Shown: positions 44,409 through 56,839, counted from the stretch's first letter. The stretch is DNA of 64,000 nucleotides from Symbiodinium natans (GCA_905221605.1 CAJNDS010000244.1:1-64000), one strand, 5' to 3'. The notes: a model not told the origin generated them from the sequence alone. Program-made: numbers and translations.

Positions 44409-44801
44409 ATGGGAGGCCGGGTCGAGGCAGAAGACTTTCACATTTCGGATTCGAAAGAGTTGGGGTTTAGGCGGGAAGGGGGGCTTAAGGTTTTGGTGGC
44501 ATACTTCTTCGGGTTACGGATTTTGCGCGTTCAGGTGGTTGATGGGGTTCATCATCATCTGTTGCGGCGGGGGTGGTGGCATGCTAGTTTGCATTTCGTG
44601 TTCTTCAGCCCGTGTAACGTTCCTTTCCTAAACTCTTTCGGGACATCTAGGCGACATGGACAGTACCAACAACTAAGCACGAGACGCATTCGCCTCCCAG
44701 ACTGCCCATATCTGCTTGTATTTGTTCTTCTTGTACTCTTGCTTGCGATGATTGCAGTTCTTGCTACGAGTGTGGCTGTGACGACAGTTCTGCGGTTATG
44801 A
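44409..44801 (+). CDS. Possible tail-anchored membrane protein frame
   Basis: A 130-codon frame ends in LVFVLLVLLLAMIAVLATSV, a strong membrane segment close to the stop. The N-terminal part has uneven composition (RRGWWHASLHFVFFS) and no domain. It could be the last exon of a gene whose upstream part is not recognised. Support is composition only. Confidence 0.25.
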   Translation: MGGRVEAEDFHISDSKELGFRREGGLKVLVAYFFGLRILRVQVVDGVHHHLLRRGWWHASLHFVFFSPCNVPFLNSFGTSRRHGQYQQLSTRRIRLPDCPYLLVFVLLVLLLAMIAVLATSVAVTTVLRL

Positions 44802-45289
44802 CTATGCCGACTATGCCTGACAACTGGTACAACCAAAGAACTACGTGAATCGCATCAGCGCTTTGCCACACGCAGGCCAGCTTCTTCTCGCCACCTTTTG
44901 AGGCGCATCATGGCGCATCCAGCGTCCATTACGGTGGGACATGGGTTTCGGGACTTTTGCCCGAGACAGTGGGCAGTCCTTCAGGCAGCAGGGGCCCATG
45001 GAATGCAGTTGGAGCTCCGGATTCACTTCGAGGACCCAGCGCATGAGTCTACATTGCAGCGGAGAAACGAAAAAGACAACCTGATTCGCAGAACGTGGAA
45101 GCATCCGGCGTGACCGAATCGTTTGAATCCGGTCGTGGTGTATGGACCGCATGTTAGCTACCAAGCCGGTGCGAGGGGCCCAGCAGGCACTGCAAACACT
45201 GAACATCCTGGCACAAAGAAACGTCTGGCCCGGACCTCAAGGACTCAGGCAGAAAAGAAGCGGGGGCGGGGGCCTGATAACGGGGGGGT

Positions 45290-45320
45290 GGGGAGGGGGG
45301 GGCGGGGGGGGGGGGAATGC
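45290..45320. repeat. Poly-G tract
   Basis: G-run interrupted by single A or C. Nearby, AG|GCACTGCAAACACTGAAC (45187 onward, ALQTLN) resembles B-type micro-exons of the coiled-coil genes, but no other module exon was found around it. Confidence 0.7.
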
Positions 45321-45699
45321 CCCCTGGTCCGATGCACCGTCCGCTCCCGGACAGCTGTCGACAGCTGTCGCCTAGCGGAGGGGATTGGAGGTGGGGTACC
45401 TGCTTTATGCTACCCAGACACCTACTGCCCGAGGCCTCGGCGCACAATCTGTTCCATGATTGCATTGCTGTCGCCCTGAACCTTGACCAGGAAGCAGATT
45501 CTTTGAGGAATTATTGTGCCTTGTACGTCTGGGCCTGCGATGGCTTGCAGCTGGTCTTTCGCTTGCTCTTCGGCCCGCACCTCAGGGTGAAAGGGAGTGG
45601 CTGCGAGATTATGGTGACCGATGTCGGACTCAGAACGTGTGCCAAGCTTTGAGCAGACAGATCAGCTGTGCAAGTTTGAAGAGCCTGCAAGGGTTCAAA

Positions 45700-48600
45700 C
45701 ATGCCAAGCCCTCAGGCACAGAGTCTCTTGTCCTCCGGCACGACTTTGATGGGAAATCGCCTTGCGGCCTCAAGCAACTCAGTTCAAATGAAAATGCATA
45801 GGTCTGTTGCAGAAAGCAAAGGGTCCAACAATGGCAAAATGTGCACCCTTCAGGTCGCTCCATGTTTAGAGCCCTGGCTCGACTTTCTTCTGGTGCGAAA
45901 TACTGCTCTAAAAAAAGAGTCCATATATATATATACATATATATATACACATATACATACATATTTCTCTGCACACGTTTCCCCTGTATTTCTTATCACT
46001 TATTTTTAGCTATACGACATATCCTGCTTGGTGCCCAGTGCCCAATACTGATCATGGAATATGGCACAAGTAAACCAGAAACTGCTGCCTGAATCTAAGA
46101 ACGGATCGTTCGGTTTCAGGAACAATGCAAGGTTGTACCCAAATTCCTTGGATAAATTGCGCAGCTTCTTCGAACAGGCGTACCCGTGTTCTATAAGACG
46201 TTCAAGCACAGTTTCTGTCTCCAAACCTCGAAGGCCAAGTCCCTCCTATCACAATTGACTATATGAACGCCCAGGAATTTGAAGAAGAACCCTTGATGTC
46301 TCATCGACTGAGGCTTGAGACCAAGTGGCCAAATCACATGCTAACTGATTGCAGGGTATCCGTTTCCCGCCTCCTCGTTTTCAAGCATGACTCTCCGGCT
46401 CACATTCCTGCTTCAAAAGCCGCACCGCAGCAATGTGAATGGGAGTTGGGACACTGAACAAAGGCACGGCCACGGTTATGGCCGGAGCCGCTTTTCGGAC
46501 ATCATATGACCTAGTGCGCTATGATACACTGTAACAGTACGATAGCATGCCTTAGTATACTGTAGTGCGTACAATAGTTCACTGAATGGCGAGCGAAAGC
46601 TTTAGCACCCAGCATGCTGTTGACTGAGGCGCCAGGGTTCCTTGCTCCGATCCCTGCGACTGGGAATCGAGCTCTACAAGTCCTCCTTTGATCCTTGCAC
46701 TGTAGGCTTCCCTAAACCCTAAACCCTAAACCCTAAGTTTTGCTGCACGTAACAATGAAGGCCTAACATCCGGTGAGCAGCAAAGATTGTGAACTTGTTG
46801 CAGGGCGATGGGCTTTAGAACAACCTGAGCGCCCTTGGCAGTGCACGGGTGTTACTTTCTGTCACACATGCCATGGTTCCCAGGAGAGCTCGGCAACTGG
46901 CACCAGTAGCTTGGACTTCGATTTTTCCTGCAAGCCCACATTGCAGATCTCATGGAAGGACATTGTAGGCCTTTAAATATCGGAGGTTCCCTACATCCCA
47001 AAGTTCCCGGCAAGAAATAGAACTCCAGAGCCAAAGCAGGCAGCCCTAAGGGGTAGCCACCACAGGTTAACTGGCTCAGACATCCCTAAACCTGTCACAT
47101 GCCGGGGAGATACATCAGGGATCACTTTGTCAGTATCCTCTCTGCAGCCTAGACTGAGGTGATGTCTCAAGTCAGATGTCCCGACAGCTGGCTGAGCGTT
47201 GCGCGACTTGACTTATGACTTAAGCCTCACAGATTTCATGCCCAGGTGACCCCCCCCCCCTGTTTTCAAGTTGAAGTGATCCATCCGAGCGCCAAGGAAT
47301 CGCGTGGCCCTGTTTGCGGTGAGCTTGCGGCAGCCTGGACTGAAAGCCAAGGGAGTAATATGCAAAAATTGAGTCATGTCTCACAGACTTTCTGTGATAC
47401 TTGCATAGTCACACTCCCCGACTTTTCAAGTTATGAGATGTTATGCGAGTGTGGTTTACAGCGTTCTCTTAATTTCTTTGTGCTCCAAAAGCTCCGCCAG
47501 GATGCCCTGTTAGAGGACTAGGCCTCTACTCCGGCAAACACACGAAGCCTCTGAAAAGCCTCTGAAGCTCGCCATCCGATGTTAAAACCGCAGGGCTAAG
47601 CGTACACAGACCGGAATCTTGGAAACCGGTCCTGCACCTGCTGTGTTCATCACAAGGACAAGCAGGTGTTGCATTAAGCTTCGCATTTGAGGTAGACCTG
47701 CATAAGCCTGAACTCGCAGGTGCAGTTCTCCATGAACGTGCACCATCGTCTCGAGCCAATGCCGCCAGCCAACAGTGATCGCGCATAGTGCAAGTCGATG
47801 CCGCTGCCGTTCCAATGTTCCAATACCGGATATCACATTTCACAACTGCCTTTTTGACAGAGTCCGGGGGACTGTTACGCCCAGGGTCCCCCGTTTTGTT
47901 TTGATGCGTATTTGTTGGGCTTGTAAGCTTTCGGCGGGAGTGGGGTGAAAACTCAGATTTCTATACGACTGTGTTGCGAGGGACCAGTCTACCTCGCGTG
48001 CGGTGATCCGGGCAGCCTGCCCTTCGATTAGCTAGCTGCTAGGTCGGATTCGGAGTTCTCACAAGGCGACCATGCATTCTCGCCGTAGTGTAGTTCGCTT
48101 TTTCCCTAAAGACAGCGGGAGCAGGTCCAAGCGATGTGGAACAACATGGCTGTTTCGTCTAGACTGAGTTCTCTCATGTCCCCACAAAAAGCAAAAAAAA
48201 ACATGCTAAGGTCACCTTCGCTTGGACCAGCCACGGCGCAGCCCCGCCGGAAGGTGTGGGGTTGAAGGGTGTTGAGCTGTTGGCTTGGCCTTTCTGAGGA
48301 TGTCTGTAGACTTGGGATGGATTTGTCCAAGGTAGCAGGTTCATTGCTGTGCTTTGCAGGGTTCAACTGTTGCACCCGCTTGAGGATGACTTCTTGGATA
48401 CAGCGTTTGCTGACTTCCAACTGTTTACGATGTCCTTAATGATGTTTGTTTGGATTGAGTTTCAATCCCGGTTTAGCATTGACATCCACCCTCCCCTGCG
48501 GCGTTGTTTCCCCTCGCTTGTGACATTTTTCTTGTCTCGCCTTGGGAAGCGTTCTCTGTCAACGAGGGTACCCCCTTCATGTTTGCTCTTGGTGGGGGGG

Positions 48601-48940
48601 GCGAACGAGACAGGTCCTACATCAAGGTTGCAAAATTCAATTCGCAAGCATGGTGTTTGACTCAGTTTTGTTAGTGAGGAGCCCGCCAGCCGCATGTCAG
48701 GAAAGTGAGAGTCAAGCGCTTCTAGTCTGACTTTGCGGGTTTTCGGGTCTTCAAGTCAGGCGGATATCGTGCAATCTGGCAGCGTTCACCGTGTGCACTG
48801 GAGCTTTGAGAGCGGATCCCTGCTCTCAAGCAGCCTTGCACCGGGGGAGGCAGGCTCATCATGTCATTTTCTCCTGATGTGGTTTCTTGTTGGTGTTGAT
48901 TGGTTTCGCATGTCTTGACGTGCTGACATCTGATGCATTG
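45700..48940. other. Unassigned stretch
   Basis: It holds a TA tract at 45923-45962, a CCCTAAA tract at 46711-46737 and a C-run near 47250. Several 60-105-codon frames exist on both strands. The minus frame at 47582-47836 (RHRLALCAITVGWRHWLETM) has protein-like composition but no partner exon. Nothing here can be supported as a gene. Confidence 0.4.
46711..46737. repeat. Telomere-like CCCTAAA tract
   Basis: CCCTAAACCCTAAACCCTAA, three to four clean units in unassigned DNA. Confidence 0.85.
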
Positions 48941-48950
48941 TTGCACGCAG

Positions 48951-49016
48951 GCAGTGCGAAGCACTGTCCAGGCAGCTGGCATCAAAGATTTGCAGCATCT
49001 CGACTTCAGTCATGAG
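48951..49016 (+). CDS. Possible LRR-like exon
   Basis: After CACGCAG| the frame reads AVRSTVQAAG then IKDLQHLDFSHE, which lines up with the first two thirds of the LRR exons at 14.9-16.3 kb (ALSPTLES...ALKHLNLSSN). It lacks the closing GDAGAE part and no neighbouring LRR exon is clear, so it may be a stray or decayed copy. Confidence 0.3.
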
Positions 49017-49205
49017 ATTTTCAGGCTACGGGAGCATAAGAAGCCGGAGCGTGTCATGTGGTAGGGCCAGAGAGGGTTGCAGGTTGTGTGCGGCCCTATG
49101 ACTTGCAAGGCTGATCTTCTATCCACTGGGCTCTGAAGGCCGAGGGCACAGCCTTGACAACAACAGGGCACCTTTCTGGATCACATCGCTTGTCTGCAAG
49201 TTGTG

Positions 49206-50238
49206 CTACCGTACTACCACATGATCCAGACAGAGGCTGAAGTTTGCATCCTGAGCAAATGCCTGCCTCAAGCATGTCTCAGCAAGTTGTTCATTGGCAC
49301 TGCTTGGGAAAGCCAAGTCACGAAGCCGCTGATGTGATGGAAAGGTGCGGAATGCGGCTATTGCTCGCTCTTCCTCAGCCTGCCAAGCATCTGTCCAATG
49401 CGCTGCTGGCTTTGTGCAGGGACAACTCGACGAGAGGTGACTTGAACCTTTGGAAAGTATGCCCTGTGTTGTTTGCTCCGACACTTTGTTGGGACGGGAC
49501 TGTAGGGTGTCGTGATTCTGTTGGAAAGTAAAGGTTTGTATGGCTTCACTTCATGTATCACCGTAGCCCTTTTTGCTTGCGTAAGTTCAAGTAGCCGACT
49601 TGTTGCACCTGTTGTGTTTGTTTCTAAAGTGTTTTTTTTGGAAAGGTGTTTGCACCATCGAGCCATCTCCACCCAGGTTTTGCCAGACCCCGTGGAGCCA
49701 GAGCTACTGGGCTCGAATGCGATTGTTTTTGTCATGCACAGAGCTGGAGCGCTTTGAGGTCACCTTTCTTAGTCTGTGGCAGGATGCTTGGGTGCGTGAA
49801 CTTGGCGAAGCTCGAGCACCTTGGCACGTGCAGCCAGGTGCTGTTCTGCAGATGACAGCGGATGACTGCGGGTGATGATGGGTGACTGCGGATGATGCAG
49901 ACTGCGACTCTAGGGGTCGATCACGGTTCGGTGCCCACAATCCACAGGAAATTGATGGATCCGGTCGACGAGACTGTGGAGTTTCCCGGCATTGTCAATA
50001 CTGAAGCCCATCATGAAAGCATAAGAATCCCCTTGCCGACCTCTCTGTGTGAGGCATACGCTTTTCGCATCCGACATGCAAAGCTGTGCCTTGGGACTCC
50101 TGGGAGAGGAAGGGTCATGTTCCTCAGGCTCATCCTGGAGATCCAGAAGGGGACCCCTTCTGCCCCAAACTCCATGAGCCACTCTGCCAGCACATGGATG
50201 GACACCACACGCATGTCAAAAGCCATGGTGTCGTGCAC
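49206..50238 (-). CDS. Possible minus-strand exons, one with a P-loop-like motif
   Basis: Three minus-strand stretches have better amino acid composition than the plus strand. 50238-50011 reads VLAEWLMEFGAEGVPFWISR and RHSFACRMRKAYASHREVGK, and its continuation KLHSLVDRIHQFPVDCG is in the next frame. 49735-49620 contains GSTGSGKTWVEMARW, a fit to the Walker A pattern GxxGxGKT. 49484-49206 reads EERAIAAFRTFPSHQRLRDL. An NTP-binding protein is possible, but no Walker B or family signature was seen and exon borders are not fixed. Confidence 0.3.
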
Positions 50239-50299
50239 AGGTCAGGCAAAAAAGAAACCTTGATGACTGTCATGGCAACAACTGGCAAACGGTCGCCAA

Positions 50300-52920
50300 A
50301 GTCCTTTGAGTGTCAGCTTGACCTCGGTTGCTGCTCCAATTTCTAGGTTTAGACCTAGAAGTCCAACAGCAACCAAGAGCTCAAAAAAACACATAAACGC
50401 GGGCTGACGTCTGGGTTTCAAAGTCTGCCGGATTCTGCCAGCAGAGCTGGGAAATATCACTTGGTTTACATGCCTTCAGTGGGAGACCAGGACGGTAAAG
50501 AGCAATGCCCTGCCTCGAAAACAACTGCCCTGAAGCGAGGGGTGACGTCAAGTAAATTTCTCTTCCGCGTAGGCGGGCAGCAAAGCCATGGCGCATCCGG
50601 CACAGCTTCCCAGGAGCTTCGTGAGCAGCCCGTTCCAGGGAGGTCTCTGGTCAGGTGTGTTTTCTAGGGTTTACTACCTTTAGCAGCAGATGTGGGGCAG
50701 CTCAGTCAAATGAGGGAAACGGGGCAAGCGGCAGAAGTCCGTTAGCGGTGCCTCTTTCAGGAAGATGGGTTTTGAAGCAGTCGTGGTGACAAGCGGTTGC
50801 TGATAGTGTCTTGCACTCGGGGGGTTGCCAGAAGGTTCCAAACAGCCCAATCCTGCGAAAAAGGGCCTTAACGGCACACAAGCCGGCAGAAGTTATTCTG
50901 CACCTTGAGTTCTGAGATGATGCAATCGTTCCGATACCTTAGAGACAAAGCCGAAACATGGTACCTTGGCTTGCGGGCAGAGGTCAGCAGCTGTCAAGAC
51001 ATGATCATTCAGGGATGCAAGGGACCTCCCAGGCTGCACTGCATCAAGCTCGAAGCGTATCGAAGCGTGGCTTCTAGATCGTCGCTCCTAGAGCCTTGAA
51101 CGCAGGAGAGGCGTGCAGAGCTTCCTGCGCTGTCACGAACGAAGCAGCTGGGTCGGATTTCAGTGTCATCTGCCCGCGTCTGCTTTGCTGATTATGAAGC
51201 ATCAGAGGTGCCCGAATATGCGGACAACAGCTAGAGTGAAATCAGTGTTCTGAATGTCACAGCGCCCAGTGGCCCCAGCACTGGTCCCAGCGGTGCCTGG
51301 CTATTCCATTGTCTTCAAGAGCACATCACAAGTAGCGGGCGGGGATTGGATGTTCTGGCATTCTAGGAGCACAGAATGTATTAGGCCGAGTGTCCACCCC
51401 CTTCGAGTGCCCAGGCTCTACCACCGCGGCTTATGCAGCCTGCGCGGCACAACTGAAGTGCCATTCCAGCCATTGCTTGGACGACGCAGCCCACCTTCCT
51501 CACCCAAAGAATGCCATCTACCAAGAGATTCGGGGTGCAATCGGCAACCCGGCTAAAGCTTGTACTATGCAGTGCTCTGGGCTGCTTGGTGCAACCCTCA
51601 TGCCGTTTAAGACGATACAAGTCGAAACCTGCATGCCCGCCAAAACGAGCCATAATCGGCAGAGACACTCAGCAGAAGTTCTTTGTACCATTGGCATTCG
51701 GGCAGAAAGATTTTTGCGATGCGTAGAAAGATCCACCAAGCTGGCGGTCCCCTTCAAAGAAGGGCCAAGGCAGGAGAACACTATCCTGCCACATTCGTAG
51801 CATAATTATAGAGCCGTTGAAGACGGCTCATGGCGAGAATCCAGCTGGTGGAGTTCCTTTTGCAGTTCCAATGCATCCTGGCCGAAGCTTATTTTGAACT
51901 AGCAATTTGCTGCCGCATTGCCGCTACATCTGCCATCACTGCTACAAGTATGGCTGTCAGACATTTTCCATCATGTCCGCTACTATTTCAGGCATGTGTG
52001 CCTGAATCTCGGAGGTTCTGCTTTCTGCAGACTTGGCTGGAGCCATTCCATGCCCTAAAAAGCCCAGGCGCATCATGCAGTGATAATTGTAAACGCTTAC
52101 GCGCGCCGCCTCGGCAGCCGGACCGGCGCCAAGACAGGAAAGGAGGAAAGAGGGGGGTTGGGGGGGTTGAGGGGCCGGGATTGGGGGGGCTGGGGGGGGG
52201 TGGGGTTGTGCGTTTGTAGGTGACAGGCGGGACCCTCCACGTCATCGGTTTGCGGCTCCTCCAAGCGATGGGGAAGGGTCCCACAGGGCGGGTGGGGGGG
52301 GGGGGGTCCGCTACAAAATTTTGTGTGGGGGTTAGGGGGCTGCTTGCTCCAGACGCTTCTCGGCAGGAGAATTCAGCGAGTGACGACAAGTCATTGTCAT
52401 GAACGCTGACTTGTAGGAGTCGCAATTTGCAAAATAGAAAAATAGAATATGCCCAAGCACTCCCCACACACATGTACAGCATGCAACTGACATATAAATA
52501 TATGCTACCCCCCCCCCTCAGAACCCACCGTAAGCACAGGGTAAGGGGGCAGGGTATTTCCCCGAAGGCTGCGATATAATAAGTTCCATATCTGACGGGC
52601 CACCCCTTTCAACCAATGGGTAAGGGCAGTGTGAGGAAGTGGATTTTGGACCCTCCCCTCCGGGTCGCACGCAGCAGAAATTCACCAAGTTTGCATCCTG
52701 AATTATTTGAACACCAAGTTAAGCCATTTGTACGCAAAGTTGTTCCAGTAGTTGACAAACAAGCCCTTGGCTGAAACCTTCAAGAGTTCCACTAAAGATC
52801 AAAGAGTTTCCCTATGTCTATTCGTTTAAGATTTAGTTACGGACCCTAAAGGTTTAACTAGAGAGATTTCACTTAACCTATTCGTTGACGGTTTAGGCCG
52901 ACAGCCTGTTCCAAAACTTT
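50300..52920. other. Unassigned stretch
   Basis: Plus frames at 50905-51099 (FRYLRDKAETWYLGLRAEVS) and 51390-51800 have reasonable composition but no recognisable domain or exon chain. G-rich runs lie at about 52140-52210 and 52285-52310, and a C-run near 52508. Nothing further. Confidence 0.4.
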
Positions 52921-52929
52921 AGAATTTTC

Positions 52930-53660
52930 CCTCCCTATTAAATATCCGCTAAAGCCCATTCCCACATATTCAACGAAAATTGCTTAGGAGTAGCATAGCC
53001 TATTTCTTCGAGGTTCAGGCTGGCACCTAGTCCAAAATCTTTTGTTTTCCCTCGTCACTAAAGGCATTTCACAAATGCCCACACCCTATTCCCTAAAGAC
53101 ATTTTACTAAAGCCCAAACCCTATTCCTATACTTTCAACGAAAATTGTTCCTGAAAACCGAAATTTTATTGAAGATTTAGGTTGAAACCTCGTCCATGAC
53201 CTTACGTTTCCCTCGCCACTGAAGGCATTTCGCTAAAGCACGGACCCTTGTCCCTCAGCTATAAAGCCCAGACCCTTATTCCCATGCTTTCAACGAATAT
53301 TGGTGGTCAGGCAGCCTATCTCTTGAAGGTGTAGGCTGAAGCCTAGTCCAAAACCTTATGTTTCCCCGCGTCACTAGAGGCATTTCACTAAAGCCCAGAC
53401 CCTAATCCCTAAACACATTTTACTAAAGCCCAGACCCTATTCCCATACTCTCAACGGAAATTGTTTAGGAATACTCAGTCTTCCTATTCCTATAAAACGT
53501 TGCCCTCGCCACTGAAGGCAATTCGCTAAAGCCCAGACCCTTTCCCTAAAGAACTTTTTCTAAAGCCCAGACCCTATTCCCACACTTTCAACGTATATTG
53601 TTTTATTTTTCAATGATTGTTGTTCAGGAATAATCAGGCTTCGGTGCCTGCGGGGTGTCT
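52930..53660. repeat. Long-unit satellite
   Basis: Four to five imperfect units share GCCCAGACCCTATTCCCA, TACTTTCAACGAAAATTG, CCTTATGTTTCCCTCGCCAC and GAAGGCATTTCACTAAAGCC in a fixed order, with spacing of very roughly 150-180 bp. No coding signal. Confidence 0.75.
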
Positions 53661-54074
53661 CCTTAATGTTTCAGCCCTATCTAAACCTTTGTTCCTAAAG
53701 CCTAAATTGTTTAGGGTTTAGGGGCAGGGGTAGGGTTTCGGGTTTAAATTTTGAGGTCCAGGGTTATTCTTGGTTCTTGGTTCGCGGACCCGGTTTTTCT
53801 TAAAACGGGTAATTTCCAAATATACGTATCAGAGTTTTCTGTGCTCATATTTATGTAGGACTTATATAGCTATAGTACGAAAATATGAACTTCTTACTTT
53901 GCTATATAGCGAACAATAAACCAAGACAGCTGCCCTGAGTCAGACTAAATGAAATGACTCAAGCTTGCCCCCCCACCCCAAAAAACTCATGGCGATGAGT
54001 TTCTTCCTTACGGTGCTGTTGGGGAGCAGTCCAACTCGGGGATTCTTGGTGCCCATGGTCAAGGCACCATGTTA

Positions 54075-54715
54075 ATTCAGCACGCCTGGAATCAAGAACC
54101 AAGAACCAAGATTTCCAGAAAAGTCTTGGGACGAATCTAGGTTCCTTGGATATGGGGGCGTGTTAATTAAAACGGGCCCCGTTTTTATTAAAACGCCTGG
54201 AACCAAAAACCAAGAACGAAGATTCTCAGAAAAGTATTGGGACGAATCTTGGTTCCTTGGGGATGGGAGCGTGTTAGTCAAAACGGGCCCCGTTTTAATT
54301 AGAACGCCTGGAACCAAGAACCAAGAACCAAGATTCTCAGAAAAGTCTTGGGACGAATCTTGGTTCCTTGGGGATGGGGGCGTGTTAATTAAAACGAGCC
54401 CCGTTTTAATTAAAACGCCTGGAGCCAAGAAGCAAGAACCAAGATTCCCAGAAAAGTCTTGGGACGAATCTTGGTTCCTTGGGGATGGGGGCGTGTGAAT
54501 TAAAACGAGCCCCGTTTTAATTAAAACGCCTGGAACCAAGAACCAAGAACCAAGATTCCCAGAAAAGTCTTGGGACGAATCTTGGTTCCTTGGGGAATGG
54601 GGCGTGTTAATTAAAACGAGCCCCGTTTTAATTAAAACGTCTGGAACCAAGAACCAAGATTCCCAGAAAAGTCTTGGGTCGAATCTTGGTTCCTGAGGTA
54701 GAGGGCCGTGTGAAT
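54075..54715 (+). repeat. 111-bp tandem array, forward block
   Basis: About five and a half units with exact 111-bp spacing (the CGCCTGG landmark falls at 54194, 54305, 54416, 54527 and 54638 with small changes). Each unit holds GAACCAAGAACCAAGATTC, GTCTTGGGACGAATCTTGG and the self-complementary CGTTTTAATTAAAACG. As 111 is a multiple of three, the array is open on both strands, which explains a 232-codon minus frame and a 112-codon plus frame. These are not genes. Confidence 0.9.
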
Positions 54716-54744
54716 TGCCTGGCTCCTCAACCTGACGGACCCAG

Positions 54745-55020
54745 GTCCTGGGAACCAAGATTCGTCCCAAGACTTTTCTGGGAATCTTGGTTCTTGCTTC
54801 TTGGTTCCAGGCGTTTTAATTAAAACGGGCCCGTTTTAATTAACACGCCCCCACTCCCTGGGAACCAAGATTCATCCCAAGACTTTTCTGGGAATCTTGG
54901 TTCTTGGTTCCAGGCGTTTTAGTTAAAACGGGGGCCGTTTTAATTAACACGCCTCCATCCCCAAGGAACCAAGATTCGTCCCAATACTTTTCTGGGAATC
55001 TTGGTTCTTGGTTCCGGCCG
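54745..55020 (-). repeat. 111-bp family, inverted block
   Basis: About two and a half units in reverse orientation (GGGAACCAAGATTCGTCCCA, AATCTTGGTTCTTG, AGGCGTTTTAATTAAAACG). Together with the forward block they form a large head-to-head inverted repeat with a centre near 54730. Confidence 0.85.
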
Positions 55021-55032
55021 TGTTAGTTAACA

Positions 55033-55083
55033 CTGAGACAGTGTTAATTAACACTGGGCTAGTGTTAATTAACACTGTCTCAG
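55033..55083. repeat. Perfect 23-bp-arm inverted repeat with 5-bp loop
   Basis: Arm 55033-55055 begins CTGAGACAGTGTTAATTAAC and is perfectly complementary to 55061-55083; the loop is GGGCT. Each arm contains the palindrome AGTGTTAATTAACACT, so alternative cruciforms are possible. It follows directly after the 111-bp arrays. Confidence 0.95.
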
Positions 55084-55127
55084 GCTCAAACAACCAAATT
55101 CTGAAGCTTTATGTTTTTGAGGGTGGG

Positions 55128-55172
55128 TTCTGGGGGGGGGGGGGGGGGGGGTACCAAATATATATATATATA
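55128..55172. repeat. Poly-G and TA tract
   Basis: A run of about 20 G followed by (AT)n. Confidence 0.9.
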
Positions 55173-55199
55173 CGAGCATGAGGTCAGCAAGCACGTCAC

Positions 55200-56820
55200 A
55201 TGGAATCATCATTCAACATCGAGAATGAAAGATTTGGAGGGATCTCATGTTGTTCGCCAACATGTATTCAAGTAGCCGGTGGTGTGATTGATCGTGTCCG
55301 TGCAGGCCATAATGGTCCCAAGAATTGTCTCCTTAATTTTGGGTTGCGTATGGTTTTGTGGGGTTTCTCGTCTGGGGTGTTTGCTAAACTTGCCATTCGG
55401 GATGGTTCTTTGTGTATTTATGGGCATTGTCGGATATTAATCAATGATATCTTACCACTACTACCACCTCCTACTACGACGATCACGATCTCTACTGCCG
55501 TACTGCCCCAATCGGGAATCCCCAACCACTCCAAAGATCGACCGGCAAGATCGGTTTGTTGATCGTTGGGATGCACCGTGTCCTCACCGTGTCCAGCTTG
55601 CTCAAGTTGTAAAGTGAACTGCTCTGTGCGTGATCCCAGCAAGAGCCAGAAAGCATGGTCTGTATTTACACAATTTTGCATCGATTACATTCGCACGCGC
55701 TTTGCATTTGGCTCGCTTTGTTTCTATGTGACACATTATAATTACATACCGGAGTTCAAGCTTGCATGCAGCCTCCCGAAGGCTGGCAATGTAGCAAAGC
55801 TTGAGCAAACTGCAGCAGTGTCGGTAAGCATTTCATTTTTCACACCCTGGGCTTCAAGACGTGCCTGTGAACTGAGAGCATCACGATGGTGGGGCTCCAC
55901 CGTGTGGTTCCTGCCCACGTCTCAGTTTTTGCCCTGGCATTACCATCTAGCATGGCGAAGTCTGATTCCACTCCTGCTGGATGCGGTTATTGGTGATGCG
56001 GCTTTTTTTGAAGATGTATATAGCGGTCTGTCCGTTTGGGGATACTAGCAATAAAACTCTGCATGATATACCGCTTCCACTAACTTTCGGTACTAGCAGC
56101 TGTGTGAGCGCGAGTCCAACAAACAGCTGCCCAATTCTGTGCCACAAGCTTGCTAGATCCTTTTCTAAACAACGCAGTGCCTTGCCAGTACCGTGCTACA
56201 GTCCGACATAGGGCTATGGAAAGCATTGGAAAGCACATAGCGCAATAGCCGTAATGTGCAAGGGGAAGGCACCGGCATCAATTGAAGCCTAGGAGCTGCA
56301 AAGTCCACAACGGCTGATGCAAAGGAGCACAGCGGGCCTCGTTGCGGCTATGGCCCGGCCAAGCGGTCCGGTTCAGGGCGCCTGAAGAGCCTCAACATGA
56401 GCCTGGACCGCCGCAGTCAAGAAGATGAAGAAGCAGAAGCAGAGCATTCTATCCCCGTCGCGGCGGTCCCAGAACGGTTGCCGTAACACAGGTATTTCGG
56501 GAGGGGTCTTTGTGATGTTATCATGATCTCTTGATCTGACAGATATCAAGAGTAACTGGTACGCCTGTTATTGTGAGACTATGTTGTCGGTGATCGGAAG
56601 GCATTCTTGAGGTCATGCAGCTGGTCAGCAAAGAGTGTTACGTGGTTAAGAGATTGTAGCAAGACACCCGCAGGAACCGGAAGATGAATCTGAAGAGCAG
56701 GCGTGGAGAGTTTTTGCAATGACGCTGCAGGCGGCAATGTCGACAGGGAGGCAGTATTGCATGCGGACCACACGGGGCTGCATTTTTCTACACTTTTTAA
56801 CCCTAAACCGCCTAAACCCC
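55200..56820. other. Unassigned stretch with open frames
   Basis: Plus frames at 55200-55562 (120 codons) and 55566-56048 (160 codons, beginning MGCTVSSPCPACSSC) are uninterrupted but show no domain, and overlapping minus frames are equally open. A short stretch LPKAGNVAKLEQTAAVSVSI (about 55770-55830) looks exon-like. No assignment made. Confidence 0.35.
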
Positions 56821-56839
56821 ATGCACCGCGTACCGCAGG

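Noticed and set aside
49512-49757. Plus-strand frame with VLPDPVEPELLG
   Set aside because: This pattern is typical of the antisense of a P-loop coding sequence; if anything here is real it is more likely the minus strand.
54072-54770. 232-codon open frame on the minus strand
   Set aside because: It is produced by 111-bp tandem units, a multiple of three; the plus strand is open in the same place and the sequence is a repeat, not a protein.
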